DNA of 64,000 nucleotides from a bacterium. GTDB taxonomy: Bacteria; Verrucomicrobiota; Verrucomicrobiia; Limisphaerales; UBA11358. Where the stretch lies: assembly GCA_021780905.1 (NCBI GenBank), contig JAJXXW010000018.1:82847-146846 (forward strand), given 5' to 3'. Below the pieces are notes generated by a model that worked only from the letters and a program-made list of their open reading frames with translations, did no database searches and was not told the origin of the DNA. Positions 1-10,119 of this stretch are shown one piece after another; within the stretch, counting starts at the first letter, position 1; every line of letters begins with the position of its first letter. The position numbers were made by a program, and so were the translations under genes.

Positions 1-1
1 T

Positions 2-2596
2 CAGACTCTGCGCGGCAAAAGCGCGCCCTACATCCCCGGCTGGGATTGCCACGGTCTGCCGATTGAGTTCAAAGTCTCCCAGGAAATGCACAAGGCCGGC
101 AAAACCGACGCCGACGCCGCGACTATCCGCAAAGCCTGCGAAGCCTACGCCCGCAAATATATTGATCTCCAGCGCGGTCAGTTTAAGCGCCTCGGCGTGC
201 TCGGCGATTGGGAAAATCCCTATCTCACGTTGAACAAGGAATACGAAGCCGATGAACTGCGCCTGTTCGCGGACATCGTTGCCAAGGGCTTTGTTTATCG
301 CGGCAAGAAGCCCGTCTATTGGAGCATTCCCTGCCGCACGGCGCTCGCCGAGGCCGAAGTCGAATACGCCGACCACGTCAGCCAGAGCGTCTTCGTGAAG
401 TTTAAGGTTTTTCAGCTTCCTGAATTTGTTCAAGGCTTGGAGCTTGCGGAAAAAGCCTCTCCGTCAAATTCATGTGTCGTAATTTGGACGACAACGCCGT
501 GGACATTGCCGGCAAACCTCGCAGTTGCTTTCAATCCGAAACTTCAATACTCACTGGTTTTGGTTGGCAGCGAGCAATATTTCATTCTCTCGGCTCTGGT
601 TTCTGCGGTTGCGGAAAAATGTAAATGGGGGAAATACGAAACGCTCACAACATTTCCGGGCAGCGACCTCGAAGGCTTGGAATATCAACATCCATTTTGC
701 AGCCGGCAAGGCGAAGCATTTCCTGCCGAGTTTGTCACCGCCGACACCGGCACTGGCTTCGTCCACATCGCGCCCGGCCACGGTCAGGACGACTACCATC
801 TCGGCCGCGCGCAGGGCTTGCCGGTTTATTCGCCGGTAGATGACGACGGGAAATTTGCTTACACGAACGATTTGCCAGTGGAACAGCAAATGCCGGCCGA
901 GTTAGTCGGCAAATCCATTCTGGAAAAGCACGGCAAGAGTGACGCCAATGAAGCTGTGCTGCACGAACTCCGCGTCCGCCACGCGCTGTTGCATCAGGAA
1001 AATTACCATCACAGCTACCCGCATTGCTGGCGCAGCAAGACGCCGATCATTTTCCGCGCGATGGACCAATGGTTCATCAAGATTGACCACCATCATTTCC
1101 GCGAACAGGCCGTTGCCGAGATTGACCGCGTGAGCTGGATTCCTGATTGGGGCGTGAATCGCATCAAAGGCGCGGTGCAATCGCGGCCCGACTGGTGCAT
1201 CAGCCGCCAGCGTTCGTGGGGCGTGCCGCTGCCCGCGTTTTATGACGCCAAAGGCGAAGCCATCCTGAACAAAGACGTCATCTGCAACGTCGCCAATTTA
1301 ATCGAGCAACACGGCTCAAACATCTGGTTCGAGAAATCTGCCGCCGAATTGTGGGCGCTGGTGAAGCCCGCGAACTGGTCCGGCGCGGATGCCGTGACCA
1401 AATCCAACGACACGCTGGATGTCTGGATTGATTCCGGCAGTTCCTCGCGCGCCGTCATTGCGCGTCGAAAGGAAATCGCCGGGAAAGAAAAACCGTTTCA
1501 GGCGGATATGTATTTGGAGGGTTCCGACCAGCATCGCGGCTGGTTTCAATCCTCGCTCCTGCTCTCACTCGCGGGCAACGGCGCGGCACCGTTCAAGACC
1601 GTATTGACGCACGGCTTCATGGTGGACGCCGACCGCGAGAAGATTTCAAAGAGCAAGCAGGGCGCTTACGAGAAACCGCAGACCGCCGAGGCCTACGTCA
1701 AAAAATACGGCGCGGACGTCGTGCGGCTGTGGGTGGCGTCGCAGGACTTCCGCAACGACATCGTCGTGAGCGAGGAACGCGTCAACAAAGTGGGCGAGAC
1801 CTATCGCGGCGTCCGCAACGCGCTGCGCTACCAGCTCTCAAATCTTTACGATTTCGATCCCGCGCAACACTCCGTGGCCGACGACAGATTGACCGGCCTC
1901 GACCGCTGGATTCTCGGCGAATTTTCCAAACTGGAAACCGACGTCGTCGCCGCCTACGACAAATACGATTTCCACGTCGTCTATCAAAAAGTCAGCCAGT
2001 TCATCGCCGTGGAACTCTCGTCCGTCTATCACGACGTCATCAAGGACCGGCTCTACACCGACGCCGCGAATTCGCCGCGCCGCCGCTCCACGCAGACCGC
2101 GCTGCACCGGCTGGTGAGCGGCCTGTGCCAGCTGCTCGCGCCGGTTTTGGCGTTCACGGCGGATGAAGCATGGGAATTTATTCCCGGCAAACCGACCGGC
2201 TCGGTGCATGAAAGCGAATTTAAGCAATGCACTCTGACGCTAGACCCTGATGAAATTGGAAAATGGGTCTGGCTCAAACAGTGGCGTGAAAAAATTCTTC
2301 CTGAATTGGAAAAAGCGCGCCAAGCCAAAACCATCGGCAAAGCTCTGGATGCAAAAATCGAATTCGTTGTTCCTCAAGTTCAGTGGCAATTGTCTGATTC
2401 TGAATTGCTCCGCGAACTCGTCAATGTTTCCGCGTTGAAAATTACGGTTGGCGAGACTGATTCACTTGTTGTTTCCAAAGCCGACGGCCAGAAATGCGAG
2501 CGCTGCTGGCATTGGGAAACGGACATTGGCAAGAACCCCGAACACCCGACGATTTGCGGACGCTGCACCGAAGCGGTGCTGCAATTCAAAGCCTGA
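2..2596 (+). CDS. ileS: isoleucyl-tRNA synthetase (5' end outside window)
   Basis: Frame stays open upstream of 86 to the window edge (..LRGKSAPYIPGWDCHGLPIEFKVSQEM); class I aaRS motif GWDCHGLP, KMSKS-like EKISKSKQG, C-terminal zinc motif CERCWHW..CGRC. Confidence 0.97.
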   Translation, partial: QTLRGKSAPYIPGWDCHGLPIEFKVSQEMHKAGKTDADAATIRKACEAYARKYIDLQRGQFKRLGVLGDWENPYLTLNKEYEADELRLFADIVAKGFVYRGKKPVYWSIPCRTALAEAEVEYADHVSQSVFVKFKVFQLPEFVQGLELAEKASPSNSCVVIWTTTPWTLPANLAVAFNPKLQYSLVLVGSEQYFILSALVSAVAEKCKWGKYETLTTFPGSDLEGLEYQHPFCSRQGEAFPAEFVTADTGTGFVHIAPGHGQDDYHLGRAQGLPVYSPVDDDGKFAYTNDLPVEQQMPAELVGKSILEKHGKSDANEAVLHELRVRHALLHQENYHHSYPHCWRSKTPIIFRAMDQWFIKIDHHHFREQAVAEIDRVSWIPDWGVNRIKGAVQSRPDWCISRQRSWGVPLPAFYDAKGEAILNKDVICNVANLIEQHGSNIWFEKSAAELWALVKPANWSGADAVTKSNDTLDVWIDSGSSSRAVIARRKEIAGKEKPFQADMYLEGSDQHRGWFQSSLLLSLAGNGAAPFKTVLTHGFMVDADREKISKSKQGAYEKPQTAEAYVKKYGADVVRLWVASQDFRNDIVVSEERVNKVGETYRGVRNALRYQLSNLYDFDPAQHSVADDRLTGLDRWILGEFSKLETDVVAAYDKYDFHVVYQKVSQFIAVELSSVYHDVIKDRLYTDAANSPRRRSTQTALHRLVSGLCQLLAPVLAFTADEAWEFIPGKPTGSVHESEFKQCTLTLDPDEIGKWVWLKQWREKILPELEKARQAKTIGKALDAKIEFVVPQVQWQLSDSELLRELVNVSALKITVGETDSLVVSKADGQKCERCWHWETDIGKNPEHPTICGRCTEAVLQFKA

Positions 2597-2682
2597 TTTC
2601 AAGGTTGTGGTGCTGCCTCGTTTTTTCGAGGAACAAAAGCTGCCGCATTTTGTTTGGCTGTGCCTATTTGTTCCGGTCTATT

Positions 2683-5600
2683 TCACGCCACCGGCTTCGG
2701 CGTTTGTTGCCGCAGGAACCAGAGGTGCATTTGGATCAGCAAATAATACACCACCGGCGTGGCGATGAGCGACAGCACCACGGAAATGAACAGCGCCCCG
2801 ATGACGGCGACACCCAGCGGCTGGAGCATCTGCGCCCCCGTGCCCGCGCCCCAGGCCAGCGGCAACATGCCCAGCGCCGCCGCCAGCGAGGTCATCAGCA
2901 CCGGCCGCAACCGGCGATGGCCCGCCTGCACCAGCGCCTCGATCAGTTCCACGTCTTGCGCCCGCAATTGCTGGAAATAATCCAGCACCAAAATGCCGTT
3001 CTTGGCGACGATGCCGACCCCAATGATGATGCCGAGGAAAGAGATGATATTGAGCGAAATGTCGGAAAGCCACAGCGCCGCCAGGGAGCCGAACAAGGCC
3101 AGCACCGAGCCAAAGACAATCGCGATCGGCTCGTAAAACGAGCGGAATTCGATGAGCAGCACGGTGAACACCAGCAGAATCGCGGCGATGAGCACCGCGA
3201 GCAGGTTGCGGAAGGATTCCTGCTGTTGCTGATAAAGCCCGCCGTATTCCACGGAACCGGGCGGCAGCCACTGGTCATGGCTCAATGCGGCCTGGATTTC
3301 GCGCATGGCGGTGCCGAGGTCAACGCCTTCCAGCCGCGCGGAAACGATGTTGTCCTGCCGCAAATTGTCGCGGTTCAATTCCACTTCGGCGGGTGCGACG
3401 TTCAGATCGGCGACTTGATTCAATCGGACGACCGCGCCGGTCGTGGTGCGCATCGGCACGTCGCGCAGTTTGGAAATGGTGTTCACGCTGCCGGGCTCGG
3501 CCATCACTCGGATGTCCACCGTGCGGTCGCCTTGCAGCAAGTAGGACGAAACTTGGCCGAGCAGCGCGGTGTTGACGGCGTCGGCGATGTCCTGTGCAGA
3601 CAGGCCAAAGCGTTCGGCGTCGGCGGGCCGCACACGCAGATTGATGGACGGGCCGGTTTCGGTCAGGCCGCTGAACGTGTCCACCACGCCGGGAATGTCC
3701 TTGAGTTGTTTCTCCACGCGCGGCGCGGTTTTCTGCAGCCATTTCAAATCGGGCGAGAACAAATAAATTTCAACCGGTGTGGGCGCCAATTGCAAATCAC
3801 CGGTCAGATCCTCCAGGTAGCCGTGAAAATCCCAGCGCACCATCGGAAAGCGCCGGTTGAAGTCGCGGCGCATTTGGGCGAGCACCTCGTCGGTGGAATG
3901 GTTCCGGTTCGCCTTGAGTTTGATGAGATAATCACCCATGTATGGCTCGGTGATGAACGGGCCGAGCTGCGTGCCCAGCCGGCGGGAATAACCTTCCACG
4001 TCGGCGTTGGTGCGGATGATTTGTTCCGCCTCATCCAACACGCGCGCGGTTTCGGCGAGGCTGGTGCCCGGCTGCGCCGTGAAATCCATGACGAATCCTC
4101 CCTCGTCAAAATCCGGGAGAAAGCCGGTTTCCAACTGGCGGAAAATCAGGCTGCCGGCGGCCAGAATCACCGCGCAGCCGAGCAACGTCAGCCACGCGTG
4201 CCGCAACGACCAGCGGACGGAGGCTTCATAAATCCGCAGCACCGGCCGCAACACAAAACCGGCCCCGTCGCCAGACGAATCCGATTTGCCCCGTCCGCGA
4301 ATGAACCACGCGGCCAGCGACGGCGTCAGCGTGATGGCCAGAACCAGCGACACGAGCAGCGCCACCACCATCGTCAGGCCCAGCGCGCGAAAAAACACGC
4401 CGGCCATGCCGTTCAGATACGCCAGCGGCAGGAACACCACCACCGGCGTCAGCGTCGAGCCGACGAGCGCGGTCAGGATTTCTCCCATCGCCTCGTGAAT
4501 GCCTTCCAGCCGCGGCCGGCCCGCCGCCAGCTTGTGGCACATCGCTTCGACGACGATGATGGCGTTGTCAATGATGAGGCCGATGGACGCCGCGACCCCG
4601 CCGAGCGTCATCATGTTAAAACTCATTCCCGTCACTTTCAGGATGACGAATGTGATCAGCACGGAAATCGGAATGGTGACGATAGCCGTCCAGACGCTGC
4701 CCCAGTTTTTCAGGAAGAAAAAGAGAATGAACACCGACAGGATGAGGCCGAAAATGATGGCGTCCCGAACGCTGCCCACGGAATCCTCCACGAATTGGGA
4801 TTGATCATAAAAGAACGTCAGGTGCATGTCCGGCGGAAGCTCGTGACGCAACTGCGCGAGCTGGCTTTTCAATTCCGAGGCGATTGCCAGCACACTGGCG
4901 TCCGGCTGGCTTTCGATGTTGAACAAAACGGCCTGCCGCCCTTGCGCCGTGATGCTGGTGTAGGCCGGCGCCGGCCCGCGGGCCACCGCCGCCACGTCTT
5001 TGATTTGGACCGGATGGCCGCCGCGGACCGCGATCACCACGCTGCCGATGTCGTCTGGCGAATGGACGCGGCCGTCCACCGTCGTCAGGTAAAGGTGGTG
5101 GTTTTCGACGATCATGCCGGCGGCGGCGACGGGATTATTTTTTGTCAGCGCGTCGCTCACGTCCTGTAGGCCGAGATGCGCGGCCTGCAATTTTAGTGGG
5201 TCCACGACGACGTGATATTCCGGCACCTGGCCGCCTTCGATTTCCACCTTGGCCACGCCGGGAATTTGCAGGAAGAGCGGCTTGATTTGGTAATTGGCCG
5301 TGTCCCACAAGTCCATCAGGGTGCGGTTGGAACTCGTCAGGCTGATGCCGATGATCGGGTAGCTCAACGAAAACGCCACGCGCGAAACGTCGGTCTGCGC
5401 CGTGGTTGGCAGATCTCCGCGGATTTCCGAAAGCTGGCCCAGCACGTAAAGTTCCGCGCGCTGCATGTCCGCGCCCCAGTTGAAGATCACGTTGACGATG
5501 GCCGAGCCGCGCGCCGTGGAGGAGCGCACCGACACCACGCCGGGAATGCTCTTCATGGACTCCTCAATCGGGCGCGTGACGGCCGCCATCATTTCGTTGG

Positions 5601-5784
5601 CCGGCATGATGCCGTTGTTCACCAGGACGACGATGCGCGGAAAATCCGTCTGCGGAAAAACCGAGGACGGCGTCCGCATCGCGGAAAAGATTCCCGCCAG
5701 ACACAACACCACCGCGATGAAGGTGATGGAAACCGCGTGGTGGGTGGCGAATCTGCCCAAGCCTGATAAGGATTTGGCGTTCAT
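2683..5784 (-). CDS. RND-family efflux transporter permease (AcrB/HAE1-like)
   Basis: 1033 aa ORF; N-terminal TM plus FPQTDFPRIVV, tandem TM blocks, typical RND architecture; overlaps adaptor gene by 4 bp. Confidence 0.95.
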   Translation of the reverse strand: MNAKSLSGLGRFATHHAVSITFIAVVLCLAGIFSAMRTPSSVFPQTDFPRIVVLVNNGIMPANEMMAAVTRPIEESMKSIPGVVSVRSSTARGSAIVNVIFNWGADMQRAELYVLGQLSEIRGDLPTTAQTDVSRVAFSLSYPIIGISLTSSNRTLMDLWDTANYQIKPLFLQIPGVAKVEIEGGQVPEYHVVVDPLKLQAAHLGLQDVSDALTKNNPVAAAGMIVENHHLYLTTVDGRVHSPDDIGSVVIAVRGGHPVQIKDVAAVARGPAPAYTSITAQGRQAVLFNIESQPDASVLAIASELKSQLAQLRHELPPDMHLTFFYDQSQFVEDSVGSVRDAIIFGLILSVFILFFFLKNWGSVWTAIVTIPISVLITFVILKVTGMSFNMMTLGGVAASIGLIIDNAIIVVEAMCHKLAAGRPRLEGIHEAMGEILTALVGSTLTPVVVFLPLAYLNGMAGVFFRALGLTMVVALLVSLVLAITLTPSLAAWFIRGRGKSDSSGDGAGFVLRPVLRIYEASVRWSLRHAWLTLLGCAVILAAGSLIFRQLETGFLPDFDEGGFVMDFTAQPGTSLAETARVLDEAEQIIRTNADVEGYSRRLGTQLGPFITEPYMGDYLIKLKANRNHSTDEVLAQMRRDFNRRFPMVRWDFHGYLEDLTGDLQLAPTPVEIYLFSPDLKWLQKTAPRVEKQLKDIPGVVDTFSGLTETGPSINLRVRPADAERFGLSAQDIADAVNTALLGQVSSYLLQGDRTVDIRVMAEPGSVNTISKLRDVPMRTTTGAVVRLNQVADLNVAPAEVELNRDNLRQDNIVSARLEGVDLGTAMREIQAALSHDQWLPPGSVEYGGLYQQQQESFRNLLAVLIAAILLVFTVLLIEFRSFYEPIAIVFGSVLALFGSLAALWLSDISLNIISFLGIIIGVGIVAKNGILVLDYFQQLRAQDVELIEALVQAGHRRLRPVLMTSLAAALGMLPLAWGAGTGAQMLQPLGVAVIGALFISVVLSLIATPVVYYLLIQMHLWFLRQQTPKPVA

Positions 5785-6824
5785 TGCGCGGCAGCGGAGT
5801 GGGTCGCCGACGTTTCGTCCGCCGGATGGGCGATTTGAATTTTGGTTTTGTCCGGCAACCCGTAAGCGCCGACCGTCACCACGGAATCGCCAGTCTTGAG
5901 TCCCGGCGCGTTGATTTCGACCCAGCCGTCCTCGCGCAAACCGGTCTGCACCGGCGTTTGCGTCGCCGTGTCGCCGTGGATCAGCGAAATGACGCTCGCG
6001 CCGTTTTCATCCGTGACCACGCTTTCGGCCGGCGCGGCCAGGCAATTCGTGTGAACCGCCGTCACGATGCGCAGCGGGGAAAACTCTCCCGGCCGCAAGC
6101 CGCTGTTCGCCGGCAACAGCGCACGCACCCGCACCGTGCCGTTGTCCCGGCTCACCTCCGGGCTGACAAACGAAAGCTCCGTCGTCACCGGCGGCTCGCT
6201 TAGAACTTCGACCTGATCACCCGCCTTCAAATCTTTTGCTTCCGCCGCCGGGATTTGGGCGCTCACGACGAGCCGATTCAAATCCATCACTTCCGCGACC
6301 ACCGTGGTCAAATCCACCGCCTGGCCGGGTTTGACGTTGACGCGCACGGCGGTGCCGGACAACGGCGCGGTGACGCGCAGCAAGGCCAGTTGCACCTCGG
6401 CGTCCTGCAAATTTTTCAACGACGTGTTTTGTTGCGCGAATAATTGTTTTTGCCGCGCCACCTGCTGTTCCGCATAGGCAAAGGTCGCCGCGCCGGAATT
6501 CAATTCCATCAGCACGTCGCCCTTTTCAACGTGCTGGCCTTCGACCACGGAAATTTGGGCAACCACCCCGGCGACCGGCGCGGAAATCTGCGCCCCGGCC
6601 GGCGGCGTGTCACCCGTGGCCGGCGCAGTTTCCACCATGCCGTAGCCCTGAACGTAACGGTGGAGCGTGGCCAGCTTGAGCGCGCCGGTCTGCACGGTGA
6701 CGAGGGTCGGGATGGTTTCGTCGGTATTCGTTTCCGGCACCGCGCCCCGGGATTTCAGAAACGCGAGCAGACCCAGTCCAGCGCCCAACACAAGGAGGCC
6801 GACCACAATGATTTTTCTTTTCAT
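5781..6824 (-). CDS. efflux RND transporter periplasmic adaptor (membrane fusion protein)
   Basis: 347 aa; N-terminal TM, biotinyl-lipoyl-like segment ISAPVAGVVAQISVVEGQHVEKGDVLMEL; operonic with permease. Confidence 0.93.
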   Translation of the reverse strand: MKRKIIVVGLLVLGAGLGLLAFLKSRGAVPETNTDETIPTLVTVQTGALKLATLHRYVQGYGMVETAPATGDTPPAGAQISAPVAGVVAQISVVEGQHVEKGDVLMELNSGAATFAYAEQQVARQKQLFAQQNTSLKNLQDAEVQLALLRVTAPLSGTAVRVNVKPGQAVDLTTVVAEVMDLNRLVVSAQIPAAEAKDLKAGDQVEVLSEPPVTTELSFVSPEVSRDNGTVRVRALLPANSGLRPGEFSPLRIVTAVHTNCLAAPAESVVTDENGASVISLIHGDTATQTPVQTGLREDGWVEINAPGLKTGDSVVTVGAYGLPDKTKIQIAHPADETSATHSAAAQ

Positions 6825-8218
6825 TTTAAAGGTTCAGAATGAGTTTTTTGCGCCGCCTCCAGCGTGGCCACTGGCAGCGTCAGCGGACTTTGCACGGCGT
6901 CCTCCAGCGCGCCGAGCGCCCGCTGCAACTGCGCCGCGCTGTCGAGCCGGGTGAGCAGGGTATTGGTCAATTCCAGTTGCGAGTTGAGCACGTCCAGCCG
7001 GTCCGCCGCGCCGGTCTGGAGCTGCGCCTCGGCGGATTTTTGCTGCCGCTGTTCGGCGGTTAGCAGCTCGTCGCTGGTCTGCAATTGTTCCTGGGCCACG
7101 CGCCAGCCCGCCACCGCGCGGTCAATCTCGCCGATGATCTGCGCCTGCAACGCGATGAATTTCGCGGCGGCCAGTTTCCGCCGCGCTTCCGCCTCGGCAA
7201 TCGGCCCCTGGTTCTGGTCAAGGATGGGCAGCTCCAGCGTGACACCGAGGCTCCATTGATTGTCGCCGGCGTTGCCGGAATTCCACGCGTAGCCGGGGCC
7301 GAGGTGCAGGTCGGGATACTGCTTGGCGACCTGCAATTGCAAATCCGCCTCCGCCGCCGCGTAGTCGGCGAGCGCGGCCAGCACGTCCGGCCGCGACCGC
7401 AGCGCCACGCGCCGCGCTTCGGCGGAAGTCAGCGCCGGCACGTCGCGCGGGGAAAAATTGAAGTCAAATTTTTTGTCCGCCAGCGCGGCTTCACTCAGGC
7501 CGAGCGCCTCGGCCAGTCGCGAATGGGCATCCGCCCGCAGGGCCAGCGCCGCGCTCAAATCCGACTGGGTTTTGTTCAGCGCAATCTGCGCCACGGTGAG
7601 TTCCGGCCGGGAAATCTCGCCCGCGTCGAACCGCTGCTGGAGCCGCCGCACAATTTCGTTTTGCGTGGCGAATTGTTTTTGCAGCAGGCTCGCGCGCCGG
7701 CCGGCGGTTTGGAAATCGAGCAGGCTGGCGCGGACGCCGCTGCGGACCTGCCACACGGCGGACACAAAACTCCAGCGCGCGGATTCGGAGATTTTTTCCG
7801 CCTCGGCGAGCCGCTTGCCGCGCTTGCCGGCGGTCTCAATCGGCAGATCAAACGTCACCGGCACGAGCCACGGGCTGTAATTACCGGGGATTTGCGTGTC
7901 GTAGCCAGGCGCGACGGACACGGACGGATTCGGCCGCGCGCCCGCCGTTTTCAAGCCGGCCGAGGCGACGAGCCATTGCGCCCGGGCGACCTCGAGGCTG
8001 GGATGAAAATAAAATCCGGCGAGCGTAAGCTCCTGAAAATCCCAGTTCGTCTGGGGCCAGGTTTTGAATTCGCGGCCGAGGTTTTGTTCGAGGAATTTTT
8101 TCAGGCCGGCGTCGTCGAGCCGGCGCGATTCCAGGGCTGCCGCCGTTTTTTCCGGCGCAAGCGGCTGCGGACGGTAATGCGCGCAGCCGGCGGCAAAAAG
8201 GAGGATGGCGGCAAACAT
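6821..8218 (-). CDS. TolC-family outer membrane efflux lipoprotein
   Basis: ORF 6821-8416; Met at 8218 gives lipoprotein signal MFAAILLFAAGC; repeated coiled-coil OEP domains. An upstream Met at 8320 (MKPPTPN..) is possible but that stretch looks non-coding. Confidence 0.88.
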   Translation of the reverse strand: MFAAILLFAAGCAHYRPQPLAPEKTAAALESRRLDDAGLKKFLEQNLGREFKTWPQTNWDFQELTLAGFYFHPSLEVARAQWLVASAGLKTAGARPNPSVSVAPGYDTQIPGNYSPWLVPVTFDLPIETAGKRGKRLAEAEKISESARWSFVSAVWQVRSGVRASLLDFQTAGRRASLLQKQFATQNEIVRRLQQRFDAGEISRPELTVAQIALNKTQSDLSAALALRADAHSRLAEALGLSEAALADKKFDFNFSPRDVPALTSAEARRVALRSRPDVLAALADYAAAEADLQLQVAKQYPDLHLGPGYAWNSGNAGDNQWSLGVTLELPILDQNQGPIAEAEARRKLAAAKFIALQAQIIGEIDRAVAGWRVAQEQLQTSDELLTAEQRQQKSAEAQLQTGAADRLDVLNSQLELTNTLLTRLDSAAQLQRALGALEDAVQSPLTLPVATLEAAQKTHSEPLK

Positions 8219-8316
8219 CGAACCTTCAACCTTCAACGTCCAACGCCCGCGTGAAATCAGGAACGGCCCGCGCGGCCGATGGGGTGTTCGAGGTTCGAGG
8301 TTCGGTGTCGGAGGTT

Positions 8317-8885
8317 TCATGGTTTGGTTGCCAACGGCAGTTGCACGGTGACCATTGTCGGCTTCGACGGCTCGGAGGCAACCCGAATTTTTCCGCCGTG
8401 CGCGGAGACAATCCACTGCGCGATGCTCAGGCCGAGGCCGCAGCCGTCCCCGGCGGCATCGTGCGCCGGGTCGCCGCGAAAGAACGGCTCGAACACGCGC
8501 GGTAAAATTTCCGGCGGGATGTTTTTGCCGGTGTTGGTGATTGTCAGTTCGGCCAGCGCACCGTCGCGCCGCAGGGCTGGTTGTATTTGACGGCGTTGTC
8601 GGCCAGGTTCAGCAAAAGCTGGCGCAGCCGGTGCCGGTCGCCCCGGATTTGAATTTCTTCACAGACGGCCAGGTGGACGGAATGACCGGCGGGCTTGGCG
8701 AGAATCTGCGCGTCGGCAAAACGTCACGGACGATTTCATCGAGCGCAATGGTTTCAAACTTCAGCGCAATCTGGCCGGCATCAGCCTTGGTGAGCCGCTG
8801 GATTTCATCCAGTTGGCCGAGCAGTTTTTCCCGCTGGGCCGGCGGGAGCGTTTCCGCGCCGCTGGCCAAAAAATCATTCCGGCCC
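8317..8885 (-). pseudogene. decayed sensor histidine kinase (HisKA + HATPase_c remnants)
   Basis: Three frames needed: LPPAQREKLLGQLDEIQRLTK-ADAGQIAL..DEIVRDV; then ADAQILAKPAGHSVHLAVCEEIQIRGDRHRLRQLLLNLADNAVKYNQP; then ALRRDGALAELTITNTGKNIPPEILPRVFEPFFRGDPAHDAAGDGCGLGLSIAQWIVSAHGGKIRVASEPSKPTMVTVQLPLATKP stop at 8317. Confidence 0.82.
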
Positions 8886-9884
8886 GTAAACCAGAACCTT
8901 GAAGCTGCCGGGCACCATCCGGCCGCGCCGCTGGCCGGCGGCGGGTTCTTCAAACTTCGCCGCCGCGAGATAAATTTTGTGCGTCGCCGGATCAATCGTC
9001 ATGGTCCGTGCGCCCTTTTCCGTTTTCAACGTTTGCACCACCGTCAGCTTGTCGCCGTCCTCTTTCGCAATCGTGACCGTGCCATCGCCACAGGAGGCAA
9101 AGGCGAACTGCGTGGCCGGATCAAACGCGTTCGCGTCCACGCCATCGCCAATCGGCACGCGGGCCAGAACTTTTCCGCTGGTGCTGTCCAGCATCACCAT
9201 CAGTTTGTTGCCGCAGCCGAGGAAGAGCCGGTGGTTCTGCTCGTCGAACGCCAGGCCGCTCGCCTCTTCGCCCGGCGCAATCGGCCAGCGGTTCACGACT
9301 GCATGCTTCTTGGTGTCAATCGCGACGAGTTCGCTCTGGTCTTCGAGGTTGTTGAACACCAGGCCCGCCTTGGAATCGGCCTGCGCGAACTCCGGTTTGC
9401 CGCCGAGCGGAATCGTGGCGACGACCTTTTCCGTCTTCGCGTCAATCACCGTCGCGGAACTGCCACGCCCGTTGAACGTGTAAAATTCCTGCTGGCCCGG
9501 CTCAAAAATCATTCCATCCGGATTCGCGCCCGTGTCCACCTTGGAAAGAATCTGCAAGGTTTTCAGGTCCACAATCGCGCCCTTGTTTTCACGGCCGCAA
9601 GTGACCAGGCCGCGATTCAACTCCGGCGCGACGGCGATGCCGTGGACGCCGGGCGTGTTGGTGATTTCGCCGACGACCGCGTCCTTGGCGAGATCAATCA
9701 CCACGACCTTCGTGGCGTGGCTGACGTAAAGCCGCTGCGCCGCCGAATCCACCGACAGGTAATCCCAGCCGCCGTCACCGCCGACGGGGATTTCCTTGAT
9801 GAACTGATACGGTCCCACGGCGCGGCCGGGGATGGCGGCGGTTGCGGCCAGGGCAAACAGAAGGGGGAACAGGATTTTCTTCAT
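8874..9884 (-). CDS. secreted YncE-like beta-propeller protein
   Basis: 336 aa; signal peptide; repeated blades (VSHATKVVVIDLAKDAVVGEITNTPGVHGIAVAPE..). Confidence 0.85.
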   Translation of the reverse strand: MKKILFPLLFALAATAAIPGRAVGPYQFIKEIPVGGDGGWDYLSVDSAAQRLYVSHATKVVVIDLAKDAVVGEITNTPGVHGIAVAPELNRGLVTCGRENKGAIVDLKTLQILSKVDTGANPDGMIFEPGQQEFYTFNGRGSSATVIDAKTEKVVATIPLGGKPEFAQADSKAGLVFNNLEDQSELVAIDTKKHAVVNRWPIAPGEEASGLAFDEQNHRLFLGCGNKLMVMLDSTSGKVLARVPIGDGVDANAFDPATQFAFASCGDGTVTIAKEDGDKLTVVQTLKTEKGARTMTIDPATHKIYLAAAKFEEPAAGQRRGRMVPGSFKVLVYGPE

Positions 9885-10119
9885 GGAAAAACGGTTTGAA
9901 TTGGACTACTCACCAAATGGTTGCCGCTTGGGGCGGCAACGTCAACCCACAACATCCACGCCGGCGGCGGCGCAAGCTTTTTGTTTCATGCGGCGGAGAT
10001 CGAATCGCGAGATGCCGGTGCCGGCGGGAAAATTTTGCGCGGCTGAAACGGCAGTAGTGGCCGGCACAGGCTGGCGGGGGCGATGAATCACCGGCGGGCG
10101 GAACAGCCGTCCATCGGTT

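Noticed and set aside
2494-5169. 891-aa plus-strand ORF opposite the RND permease
   Set aside because: Antisense shadow ORF from GC-rich codon usage; His/Arg/Gln-rich with no domain, whereas the minus strand encodes a clear RND protein.
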